The notes beneath the pieces were generated by a model. The model searched no databases. It was not told where the DNA came from and was given only the letters and a program-made list of their open reading frames with translations. A stretch of 14,313 nt of DNA from Sulfurimonas sp. (GTDB taxonomy: Bacteria; Campylobacterota; Campylobacteria; Campylobacterales; Sulfurimonadaceae): contig DAOVJL010000009.1 of assembly GCA_030673275.1 (NCBI GenBank), positions 1-14,313 of the forward strand, in the 5' to 3' direction. Each line of letters opens with the position of its first letter. Within the stretch, counting starts at the first letter, position 1. This document shows positions 6,264 to 13,379 of the stretch, piece after piece. The translations under genes were made by a program, and so were the position numbers.

Positions 6264-7723
6264 TGACAACAATAATAAAGCTTTTTTTTACAATTTTAAT
6301 AGCAAGCATTATTTTAGGATGTTCAAATGAGTATAAAAAAGAACTCTTGAAAGAAGAGCTCAGATCAGAACTTAATACTTCAAGTACTCCTCATTCAATA
6401 CAATCTGCTACAAAGACAATAGAGGTCAATGCCGAAAATTTTAAAATATCTAAAACAATCATACCAGACAATGAACATATTAAACGTGTGAAAATTATTG
6501 GTGCTCAACTAAGTGATGTTATTGCTTTAATAACAGAAGCTACAAGTCAAAATATTATTTTTCAACTCCAATCAGATACACAAGATAGCAATAACCAATT
6601 CAATGACAGAAATAGCGCAATTAATCAGGCAGTTAATAACTCTTACGGCTTAGATGAAAGTAGTGATGAGTATCAAATACGTAAATCAAAAGTTTATGTA
6701 TCTGCATCAAATATAAGCTTTGGAAGGTTACTAAAAAAAGCAGTTGGTGATAAACTGAGTGTCCGCTACGATGATGATACATACTATCTCGGTTCTATAA
6801 AAACTATTACTCTTAAAATTCCATCTCTAACAGGATTAGCTGATAAACTCAAAAAAACTTTAGAAACTATTGGTGCCGTAAATGTAGTCCATGATGCTAT
6901 AACATCTTCAGTCACTTTCTCTGCTAAAGAAAAAGAGTATCAAGATATTATGAAATATTTAGAAGTACTAAGAAACAATCTTTATGTTATTGAGTATGAT
7001 ATAGCTATATACAACGTTGAATTAACCGATAACTACAGTTTAGGCATCAACTGGAATCTTATGCCAACTGGAACCAATGACGGTATAATTTCCGATACAG
7101 CTCCTGAACTTGGTAGCGTTGGAGCGACAAGTACTACATCAAGTTTAGGTGCTATATTTAGTACAGTAAACCTCTCAGGTTCTATGATAGCGGAAGCATT
7201 AACAAAGTTTGGCAAAGTTGAGAGCATACAAAGACCAAAACTTTTAGGTATAGCTGGAACAGATGTAACTCTGGTAGATGGACTGAACGAACCATATATA
7301 AAAGAACTAAGGACTACTGCTATCGGTGACAATGCTGCTCAGACTTCTACTGTTAGTGCTTCTGCACTGAGCGGTATTAGGGTTACACTTAACTCCAACA
7401 TAATGGATGGAACTGTTTTAACAGATATATCACTTGAAATAAATGATATTGTAGGCTACAGCAATTTTGAAGTAAACTCTGTAAGTTATACACAACCAAG
7501 AGTACACACCAAAAATATAAAAAGCAGTATGAGAGTTCAACCTGGTGTTCCAATAGTTATATCTGGATTATTTAAAAATAAATCTGACAAAGGATACAAG
7601 GGTCTGCCAGGGGTTGCTAGTACCCAAGCAAGACTTCTAGGTGGCACAGAGTATAAGAGCAGTTCAAAAACAGAGATGGTAATAATAGTAACTCCTAGAG
7701 TTATCAAGTACGTGATGAAGTGA
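6263..7723 (+). CDS. mshL: Lipoprotein secretin, MshL/PilQ/GspD family (CtsD-like)
   Basis: Forms the outer-membrane ring through which a pilus, exported protein or incoming DNA passes. 486 residues. A lipoprotein signal ends at Cys20 (SIILGC), so the secretin is probably lipid-anchored. An N0/STN-like domain follows (about 74-112), then a second alpha/beta periplasmic part (150-245) ending in YDIAIYNVEL. The secretin barrel domain covers about 290-486 and carries ESIQRPKLLGIAGTDVTLVD, MRVQPGVPIVISGLFKNK, GLPGV and EMVIIVTPRV, all typical of the family. The start is GTG at 6263, overlapping the preceding stop by 1 nt; GAG-rich sequence at 6252-6257 serves as ribosome site. No pilotin gene is recognisable in the window. 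Closest to the MSHA-type MshL group by length and lipoprotein layout. Confidence 0.9.
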   Translation: MTTIIKLFFTILIASIILGCSNEYKKELLKEELRSELNTSSTPHSIQSATKTIEVNAENFKISKTIIPDNEHIKRVKIIGAQLSDVIALITEATSQNIIFQLQSDTQDSNNQFNDRNSAINQAVNNSYGLDESSDEYQIRKSKVYVSASNISFGRLLKKAVGDKLSVRYDDDTYYLGSIKTITLKIPSLTGLADKLKKTLETIGAVNVVHDAITSSVTFSAKEKEYQDIMKYLEVLRNNLYVIEYDIAIYNVELTDNYSLGINWNLMPTGTNDGIISDTAPELGSVGATSTTSSLGAIFSTVNLSGSMIAEALTKFGKVESIQRPKLLGIAGTDVTLVDGLNEPYIKELRTTAIGDNAAQTSTVSASALSGIRVTLNSNIMDGTVLTDISLEINDIVGYSNFEVNSVSYTQPRVHTKNIKSSMRVQPGVPIVISGLFKNKSDKGYKGLPGVASTQARLLGGTEYKSSSKTEMVIIVTPRVIKYVMK

Positions 7724-7731
7724 TGGACTAA

Positions 7732-8526
7732 ATGGCTATTTTTACAGCAGGATGTATTGAATCAACAAATAACAATAACAAGATTAGAGATCGTGTATAT
7801 GAACTAGCACGACATGACCTTGATTCCCCTGCCATGAAAATATCTGTGCGGAAATCTCCTACATGTATAAATTTTATAGCTTTTCTTCCAAAAGATAAAA
7901 TAGTGCAAGAGAATATTCTTAAAAAAGTCTCCGAGTGCGAAGATCGCACTGTTATTGTATTTGAGTTAGATTATAAATATGTTGGTGTAGTATGCGAATA
8001 TAGAAGAATTACTGATTATATTTTAGATAAGCCAAAAGAGTTTGCACAAGAGAGAGGATATGAAACTGTATTTGTTAATAATGCAGATGGTGTGAAACTA
8101 GTCTCGTTTAATCTAGATGAAACCTCTCGCAGTGCAAAAGCAGGATTTATATCTCTGGGATTTACTATTTTACTTACATCTACAATTTTTTATAGTGGTT
8201 TTTACTATATGAAAGATACTAATATCAATAGAAATAATCAGGTCTCTTTAGCTAAGCAGTATAAAAAAATTGTAAAAAATGAATTTGAAAAATCAGAAAA
8301 AATTGTAGAAAAAGTTGATATTGTGAGTGCTTTAGATGATATAGAACGTTTAACACAAGCTACACGTGCAACACTCTCACAAGTTAAATATGCTGAAAAT
8401 AGCATCTGTGTAGAGGTCGAGACGCTACAGATGGAACCATTCTTAATGATGCTACCAAAAAATACAATTGTAAAACACAAAGATAAAATAAAAGGTATAG
8501 TAAAATACTGTTATGAAACAATATAA
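7732..8526 (+). CDS. Single-TM assembly-platform protein, GspL/PilN-like layout (family not recognised)
   Basis: 264 residues that I cannot place in a known family with confidence. Seen: a cytoplasmic N-terminal domain of about 135 residues with alternating strands (TVIVFELDYKYVGVVCEYR), one TM at about 137-158, a charged helical stretch likely to form a coiled coil (170-215), and a small C-terminal periplasmic domain. N-in, single TM, periplasmic tail is the layout of GspL and PilN, and the position between secretin and ATPase fits. It is too short for GspL (about 400) and has no Walker motif, unlike the ATP-binding CtsP reported for Campylobacter. One possibility is a reduced GspL/PilM-PilN fusion. 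It starts 8 nt after the secretin stop, and its end overlaps the next gene by 14 nt. Confidence 0.75.
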   Translation: MAIFTAGCIESTNNNNKIRDRVYELARHDLDSPAMKISVRKSPTCINFIAFLPKDKIVQENILKKVSECEDRTVIVFELDYKYVGVVCEYRRITDYILDKPKEFAQERGYETVFVNNADGVKLVSFNLDETSRSAKAGFISLGFTILLTSTIFYSGFYYMKDTNINRNNQVSLAKQYKKIVKNEFEKSEKIVEKVDIVSALDDIERLTQATRATLSQVKYAENSICVEVETLQMEPFLMMLPKNTIVKHKDKIKGIVKYCYETI

Positions 8527-8953
8527 TATAGTTATTACCTTCATCCTAATTCTCATAACCATAAGTGTATCTAGTTATTTTTTTTATCTAGACATTATCT
8601 ATGAAGACAAACTAGTTAAAAAAGATGTTCAATCACTTTATGATTTAAAACGAATAGCAGGTAAACCTATAGTTCAATATGCCAACCCAATAGAATTAGA
8701 AGATAAAAAATTTAAATACAATCAAATCATACAAGAGTTAAATATTGATGCTGTTGCAGAAATAAACAAAGAGTTTATAGTTATTAAAGGTGCAATTCAT
8801 AATAGTTTCTCATATATTCTTCTTAAAAGATTACTTGATGTTATCAAGAATGATGAAGTAAATCTAATAAGCACATGTATCGGGAAAAGATGTACAGAAG
8901 AAGACTATGGATTTACGATAAAAACTAGGCCTTACTTACTAAAGTTAAAATAG
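8513..8953 (+). CDS. Small single-TM protein, GspM/PilO-like layout (possible CtsX counterpart)
   Basis: 146 residues: a short cytoplasmic start, one TM (about 7-28, IVITFILILITISVSSYFFY), then about 115 periplasmic residues with helix followed by alternating beta and helix, and a cysteine pair near the end (CIGKRC). This is the architecture of PilO/GspM proteins, which pair with PilN/GspL through coiled coils and ferredoxin-like domains. The gene overlaps the preceding one by 14 nt, as expected for partners made in fixed ratio. In Campylobacter the single-TM CtsX occupies a similar place. Function inferred from layout and neighbours only. Confidence 0.75.
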   Translation: MKQYNIVITFILILITISVSSYFFYLDIIYEDKLVKKDVQSLYDLKRIAGKPIVQYANPIELEDKKFKYNQIIQELNIDAVAEINKEFIVIKGAIHNSFSYILLKRLLDVIKNDEVNLISTCIGKRCTEEDYGFTIKTRPYLLKLK

Positions 8954-8963
8954 TTACTGCCGA

Positions 8964-8969
8964 TATACT
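8964..8969 (+). promoter_or_regulatory. Possible -10 box before the first prepilin gene
   Basis: TATACT (one mismatch to TATAAT) lies in the 46-nt gap before the prepilin gene, the widest gap in the operon. The expected start is near 8976, 24 nt before the ATG. A separate promoter would fit a pilin needed in large amounts, but the signal is weak. Confidence 0.3.
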
Positions 8970-8999
8970 GGAAACAACCAAAGTAAAAAAGGATATAAC

Positions 9000-9590
9000 A
9001 TGATACAAGGAAGTAGCATGACAAGAAGTCACAATGGAATGAGAAACGGTATATCACTTGTAGAGATGATGATAGCAGTAATACTATTTGGTGTAATTAG
9101 TATAGTTGGTTTTAAATACTCTAAAAACTATTACAATACTGACTTGTCTGCAAAAAAAGCACGTGTTGCTTCGCTTGTTGAGCAAGCAAGTCAACTATCT
9201 AACGCTTACGACATTTATCAGGTTCAAATGGGTACATCACCAACTTTAATAACTGATTTAAATGCTACTAACACAGCTATATTAACTGCTATTCCTTCTG
9301 CTATTACAGAAATAGGTGCTGGTTGGACACTTGATACAGCAACTGATTATGCAGCTTCTGCTGCTCTTGACATAGCATTTACATTTGCAGTAACAGATGT
9401 TACTCCAAGTACAAGTAATGAAGACTACTGTGCTGTATTTAACAATATGATTGACACTTCACTAAGCGTAATCACAACAGATGGACAAAGTTTTGATACT
9501 GCGCCAAATCAATATGCTGCACTTGGTGATGCATTTTGTTACGGTGCTGGAGCATCAATGACTGTTGTATTTATAAAAGAAGCCAACTAA
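9000..9590 (+). CDS. Type IV prepilin / pseudopilin, candidate main pilin
   Basis: 196 residues with a prepilin signal: RNG cut before ISLVEMMIAVILFGVIS, Gly at -1 and Glu at +5, followed by the hydrophobic N-terminal helix. After it comes an Ala/Thr-rich globular domain and two cysteines (144 and 180) that could close a C-terminal disulfide loop, as in many type IV pilins. Three in-frame ATGs occur: 9000 (AAGGA 6 nt upstream), 9018 (AAGGAAG at 9007-9013) and 9039. The last gives a four-residue leader MRNG, the same length as the leaders of the other two prepilins in this operon. The first is listed, but the start is unresolved. The 3-nt gap to the next prepilin and cysteine content make it the best candidate for the fibre subunit; that is inference. 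Confidence 0.88.
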   Translation: MIQGSSMTRSHNGMRNGISLVEMMIAVILFGVISIVGFKYSKNYYNTDLSAKKARVASLVEQASQLSNAYDIYQVQMGTSPTLITDLNATNTAILTAIPSAITEIGAGWTLDTATDYAASAALDIAFTFAVTDVTPSTSNEDYCAVFNNMIDTSLSVITTDGQSFDTAPNQYAALGDAFCYGAGASMTVVFIKEAN

Positions 9591-9593
9591 AGT

Positions 9594-10082
9594 GTGAAAA
9601 AAGCATTCTCACTTTTAGAACTCATTATAGCTATAGCACTAGCAGGTGTTATAGCTGTCTTATCAACAAATTTCATTAATTTTTCTACTATTTCAAAAAT
9701 CAATATAAAATCTGAGCTTCAATCCCACTTTAATATTATCACTGCAACAATTTTACAATGCAAAGAACTCAGTAATATGATGCCGATACAAACAGATGGC
9801 TCACCTGCAGCTGGCACACTTGTAAATACTTTGGAATGCAATACGACAACTCCTTATGCCTTAGACGGTGGTAAAGGAAGCTTTATACCAAAAGCACTAA
9901 CTGGGTTTACCGCATATACGGCAACACAGAGTGAAAATATATTTTACTTTTCTACAACCGCCAGTATAGATTCTTACAATGATGAAGTTTTACAAGATTT
10001 AAATAACAGCTATTCAATAAACCAGTATGAACTTACACATGATGCTACAACAGCTTATATGAAATTTTATTTATCTCGTTGA
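9594..10082 (+). CDS. Type II pseudopilin / minor prepilin
   Basis: 162 residues beginning MKKA, then FSLLELIIAIALAGVI: a four-residue leader, Ala at -1, Phe at +1 and Glu at +5, the class III prepilin signal cut by a GspO/PilD peptidase not encoded here. The globular part carries two cysteines (56 and 82) that may form a disulfide. The start is GTG at 9594, 3 nt after the stop of the preceding prepilin; no strong ribosome site is seen, so translation is probably coupled. It likely acts as a minor subunit of the periplasmic fibre. No specific GspG/H/I/J class can be assigned. Confidence 0.88.
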   Translation: MKKAFSLLELIIAIALAGVIAVLSTNFINFSTISKINIKSELQSHFNIITATILQCKELSNMMPIQTDGSPAAGTLVNTLECNTTTPYALDGGKGSFIPKALTGFTAYTATQSENIFYFSTTASIDSYNDEVLQDLNNSYSINQYELTHDATTAYMKFYLSR

Positions 10083-10083
10083 T

Positions 10084-10097
10084 TATAATGGTATAAT
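10084..10097 (+). promoter_or_regulatory. Tandem -10 boxes, internal promoter before the ATPase gene
   Basis: Two perfect TATAAT hexamers (10084-10089 and 10092-10097), the second preceded by TG at 10089-10090 to form an extended -10. They fill most of the 32-nt gap between prepilin and ATPase genes. The expected start from the second box is about 10104, only 11 nt before the ATG. No Shine-Dalgarno is visible in that leader. Confidence 0.5.
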
Positions 10098-10114
10098 TAT
10101 TTAAAAAAAACGAT

Positions 10115-11677
10115 ATGAATATAAAAAAGATTTTAACACCAAAGCAGATAGAGATATGTAAAAAAGAACAGTATTACTATCAGCATATCGGTATTAAAAA
10201 AAATCTTCTCCAAATTGCTGTTGAACATAACTTTATTCAAAAAAAAGAGCAATTTAATCCATACAGTCTAGAGTTAATAAAAAAATATGAAATTATTATT
10301 GTAAATGAAGATGATAAAAACTTTCATATAGAGTGTAAAGAATTACTAGGTCCAAAACGTTTAATAGAGCTTGAAAAAAAACTCAATAAAAAAGTAGTTC
10401 AGACCACTATACCTGTTCGTGAATTCAATGAAAAATTTACTACTATATTGGCTGTTGACCCAGACCAAATAGAAAAAAGAATCAAGCAATTCAACTCATT
10501 AGATACTGATGATAACGAGATTTTATCACTTTTTGAGATGATTTTAAGCCATAGTGTTAAAAATCGCGTAAGTGATATACACATCAATGCCTATGAAGAA
10601 GTATCTTGGCTAAGATATAGACAAGATGGAAAAGTAGAATCAAAATACCTACTTAATGCTGAATTGGCACAAAGATTTTCACTTATTATAAAAGAAAAAT
10701 CAAACCTTGATCTTGTAAATGTAAAATCACCTCAAAGCGGTGGTTTCACAGAAGAATTTCAAACTGGAAAAGTAGATTTTCGTGTAGAAATTGCTCCTTC
10801 ACACTTTGGTGAAAATATTGTTATCCGTATATTGGACAAATCAAATAATCTAAAATTATTATCTCAACTATTTCCAAAAAAGCACCCTATGTATGAACAT
10901 CTATTTCATTTTGTAAATGAAAGAAATGGCTTCTTTTTAACCGTTGGACCTACAGGAAGCGGTAAGACAACGACACTTAACGCAATAATCACTCAACGTG
11001 ACCGTCTAAATGAAATAATATACACTATTGAAGACCCCATTGAGTATAAAATAGACTTTGTTACACAATATCAAGTCAACGAAGACATTGGCATGAGCTT
11101 TCCTATCGCAATAAAATCAGTAATGCGACAAGATCCTGATGTAATAGTAATAGGGGAAATGCGTGATAAAGAGAGTATTGCAACCGCATTAAAAGCAGCT
11201 CATAGTGGACATATGGTTTTCTCGACTCTTCATACAACAAATGCATATATGGCTCTGGAACGTATACGTGATGAGGGTGGTGACCTTTTTATTTTAGCAT
11301 ACTCACTCAGTGGTGTAATAGCACAAAGACTGGTTCCAAAACTGTGTGAATGTAAAAATACAGCATCTACCGAAGATGGCAAAAAATATTTTAAATCAAA
11401 AAAATCAGGTTTTGAAAAACAGGGATGTGCAAAGTGTAACTTTACTGGTTATAATGGGCGAGTACTACTAACAGATATGGTATTTATACCATCTGATATG
11501 AAAACTAGGTATAGTTTCTATATGGCACTCAAGAAAAGCACAGTACTACAAGCTTGGGACCTTCTTATTACCTTTAGCTACTTTCAATCAGCACAGTATC
11601 TTTTTGAACAAGGTTTATGTGATTATAACTCACTCTCTTTAGAGCTTTTATCTTTAGGTTATGTGGATGAAGATTAA
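10115..11677 (+). CDS. GspE/PilB-type assembly ATPase (CtsE/MshE-like)
   Basis: Cytoplasmic hexameric ATPase that powers fibre assembly at the inner membrane; 520 residues. An N-terminal docking domain (1-110) is followed by the N2 domain (about 135-245) with SDIHINAYEE. Walker A is GPTGSGKTT (278-286), the Asp box IEDPIEY (305-311), Walker B VIVIGEMRD (343-351), and the His box AHSGHMVFSTLHTTNA (362-377). A cysteine module that binds zinc in this family is present at 411/413 and 438/441, but the first pair is spaced C-x-C rather than the usual C-x2-C. The end overlaps the GspF-type gene by 17 nt. It is the only ATPase in the operon; no PilT retraction ATPase is present. The full Walker set indicates an active enzyme. 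Confidence 0.95.
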   Translation: MNIKKILTPKQIEICKKEQYYYQHIGIKKNLLQIAVEHNFIQKKEQFNPYSLELIKKYEIIIVNEDDKNFHIECKELLGPKRLIELEKKLNKKVVQTTIPVREFNEKFTTILAVDPDQIEKRIKQFNSLDTDDNEILSLFEMILSHSVKNRVSDIHINAYEEVSWLRYRQDGKVESKYLLNAELAQRFSLIIKEKSNLDLVNVKSPQSGGFTEEFQTGKVDFRVEIAPSHFGENIVIRILDKSNNLKLLSQLFPKKHPMYEHLFHFVNERNGFFLTVGPTGSGKTTTLNAIITQRDRLNEIIYTIEDPIEYKIDFVTQYQVNEDIGMSFPIAIKSVMRQDPDVIVIGEMRDKESIATALKAAHSGHMVFSTLHTTNAYMALERIRDEGGDLFILAYSLSGVIAQRLVPKLCECKNTASTEDGKKYFKSKKSGFEKQGCAKCNFTGYNGRVLLTDMVFIPSDMKTRYSFYMALKKSTVLQAWDLLITFSYFQSAQYLFEQGLCDYNSLSLELLSLGYVDED

Positions 11678-12563
11678 CCTGTATACCATGTTAAAGACTC
11701 TTCTTTTCACACTTCAAAATGGAAAGAGTCTCTCAAGTGGAATACAACTTTTATCTAATGCCGCACAAACTAAAAAAGAGAAAGACACCTATTTAAAGAT
11801 TCATAATGATTTGCAAAATGGCTCAACTTTTTCTCAATCACTCAAAGAAAACCGTATTGGTTCATCAGATATTATACAGTTTATATCCATGGCAGAAAAA
11901 GGTGTAAGCTTCAAAGCTGCCCTTGAAAAAATAGTGCACCACCTAGAAGTCAAAGATGAATTCGAAAGAGAATCTAACGATAAAACATCATTACCATTCA
12001 TATATTTTACGCTAGCATTTATCATAGTCATAGGCGTTAAATTTTTTGCAGTTCCTTACCAAATTGGTAGAGCTAAAGAGTATTCAAAAGAGATTGTAGA
12101 TCTGATTCATAATCACCTTATTATTGCTCAGCTTATGACAGACATCCTTTTTGTACTTCTTTTAATTGTTGCAACATACTTTATGATTTTAATGATAACA
12201 CTCTTTAACCATTCAAATATTATACAAGGTGCAGCAAAGCAGATAGGTCTATTTCTTCCATTTTTATCAAAAATTATAATAAAGTTTGAAAAATTTATGC
12301 TATTTGGTATTCTTGGGGATATGCTGCAAAGCGGCATATCCTTTAAAAAATGTATTCAATCCGCTATCGATACTACTACAGTATACAGTTTTAAAAAATC
12401 TCTTATAGAGACTCTTGATAGCATAAAAAAAGATGGTAAATTTATCTTCCACTCGACACTGTATGATGATATAGAAAAAGGTCTTCTGGTAGGTGTTGGT
12501 TCATCTCATCAGATCGGTTTGGTAATGATTGAAATAAGCAATAGAGCCAAACAGATGCGCTAA
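11661..12563 (+). CDS. GspF/PilC-type inner-membrane platform protein, short (two TMs)
   Basis: Inner-membrane core onto which pilins are added, working with the ATPase. 300 residues against about 400 for the family. First GspF domain about 12-105 (QNGKSLSSGIQLL, ISMAEKG), TM1 about 111-133, TM2 about 159-182, second domain about 208-300 (FGILGDMLQSGISFKKC, VGVGSSHQIG). The protein ends at residue 300, where family members continue into a third TM and a short tail; a separate TM ORF begins at the stop codon (see 12563). It also lacks the usual N-terminal 50-60 residues. ATGs at 11661, 11667 and 11688 are possible starts; all overlap or adjoin the ATPase end. Family certain; whether it works without the third TM is open. 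Confidence 0.88.
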   Translation: MWMKINLYTMLKTLLFTLQNGKSLSSGIQLLSNAAQTKKEKDTYLKIHNDLQNGSTFSQSLKENRIGSSDIIQFISMAEKGVSFKAALEKIVHHLEVKDEFERESNDKTSLPFIYFTLAFIIVIGVKFFAVPYQIGRAKEYSKEIVDLIHNHLIIAQLMTDILFVLLLIVATYFMILMITLFNHSNIIQGAAKQIGLFLPFLSKIIIKFEKFMLFGILGDMLQSGISFKKCIQSAIDTTTVYSFKKSLIETLDSIKKDGKFIFHSTLYDDIEKGLLVGVGSSHQIGLVMIEISNRAKQMR

Positions 12564-12712
12564 TGCTAACCACTAAATTTTTTCGTATTATAACACTTAT
12601 GTCTATTTTTTTAATGGCATTTTCAGTCTTTATTGAATTTTACACTATAGTATTAACACAAATATTAATACAAAAAGGTATGATTGATTTAAATACTCCG
12701 GGTGTATTCTAA
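12563..12712 (+). CDS. 49-residue membrane ORF, possible detached third TM of the GspF protein
   Basis: Small ORF linked by TAATG overlaps both to the GspF-type gene (1 nt) and to the next prepilin gene (1 nt), a packing that argues it is translated. The peptide begins MLTTKFFRIITLMSIFLMAF, continues hydrophobic to about residue 36, and ends DLNTPGVF. It supplies one membrane span exactly where a full-length GspF has its third TM. Two readings are possible: a split platform protein (its frame is shifted relative to GspF) or an independent small subunit of the machine. It has no prepilin signal. I know no named family for it. Confidence 0.65.
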   Translation: MLTTKFFRIITLMSIFLMAFSVFIEFYTIVLTQILIQKGMIDLNTPGVF

Positions 12713-13368
12713 TGCGTGGAGGATATCTGTTAGTTGAAGCGATGATAGCCATAATTATTGCAGGCATTATTGCTGCTGTATTTACTACCATGAACTACTA
12801 CACCCATATCCAGTCCAATATGCTAAAACAACAAAATACTAAAACTATACTGGAAGTTGTACGAAGTCGCTTATTGAATCTATCGGAAGATCCAGATAGC
12901 GACTCATACTTTGAACTCTTAAAAGAAGAAGCTGACAATACCTTGCCAATAAGTATTGGATTAGGAACTGATGCCTGGGCTAAAAGAATCTATTACTATA
13001 CAGTTGACCTTGGCGTGTCAGACGGTACTAATGCTCCATATGCAGATACAAATACTTCTATTTCACCAAATGACAACATACTGGGTCGTTTAGTCAGCTC
13101 CGGTCAAGATATGATTCTTGATACAAATGCAACTGACAGTGTTGCCCAAAATGATGATTTAATGCTAGAAATCGGTGTGGGAGAGGTTAATCACTTTAAA
13201 CTTTATGGTAGTTCAGAAATAACGACAGAGACACGTGGATATAATAGTGCAATAGTCTCTGACACAGAACCAGCTACACCGATAAATGGTTCATTATGGT
13301 TCGATACTACAAGTTCTAAACTAAAAATTTACTCTCAAACTGATAGTAACTGGACCATTTTAAATTAA
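12712..13368 (+). CDS. Minor prepilin with tail-fibre-like C-terminal tip
   Basis: 218 residues. Prepilin signal MRGG cut before YLLVEAMIAIIIAGIIAA: Gly at -1, Glu at +5, but Tyr at +1 where Phe, Met, Leu or Ile is usual. The globular part is acidic and has no cysteine, unlike the other two prepilins here. The last 32 residues (187-218) begin PATPINGSLWFDT and continue SKLKIYSQTDSNW, a pattern close to the G-LW-D-T…L-Y…W units seen in phage tail-fibre and adhesin ends. It could be a tip pilin that contacts a surface or substrate; that is inference. It is the last gene of the operon, starts by TAATG overlap, and its stop overlaps that of bamA on the other strand. Confidence 0.87.
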   Translation: MRGGYLLVEAMIAIIIAGIIAAVFTTMNYYTHIQSNMLKQQNTKTILEVVRSRLLNLSEDPDSDSYFELLKEEADNTLPISIGLGTDAWAKRIYYYTVDLGVSDGTNAPYADTNTSISPNDNILGRLVSSGQDMILDTNATDSVAQNDDLMLEIGVGEVNHFKLYGSSEITTETRGYNSAIVSDTEPATPINGSLWFDTTSSKLKIYSQTDSNWTILN

Positions 13369-13379
13369 AATCTCTGTCC
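13352..13379. terminator. Weak two-way hairpin over the convergent stop codons
   Basis: GGAC/GTCC outer stem and an AT inner stem (ATTTTAA-A-TTAAAAT) span both stop codons. The AT stem is weak and the loop tiny, so this is only a possible shared terminator for the pilus operon and bamA. Confidence 0.25.

Noticed and set aside
7033..7332. Minus-strand ORF of 99 codons inside the secretin gene
   Set aside because: Lies wholly within a secretin with clear motifs, has no ribosome site or recognisable product.
7723..7731. ATG overlapping the secretin stop as start of the next gene
   Set aside because: It reads Met-Asp-stop; the real start is the ATG at 7732.
7728..7949. Minus-strand ORF of 73 codons opposite the GspL/PilN-like gene
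   Set aside because: Antisense to a gene well packed in the operon, with no domain or start signal.
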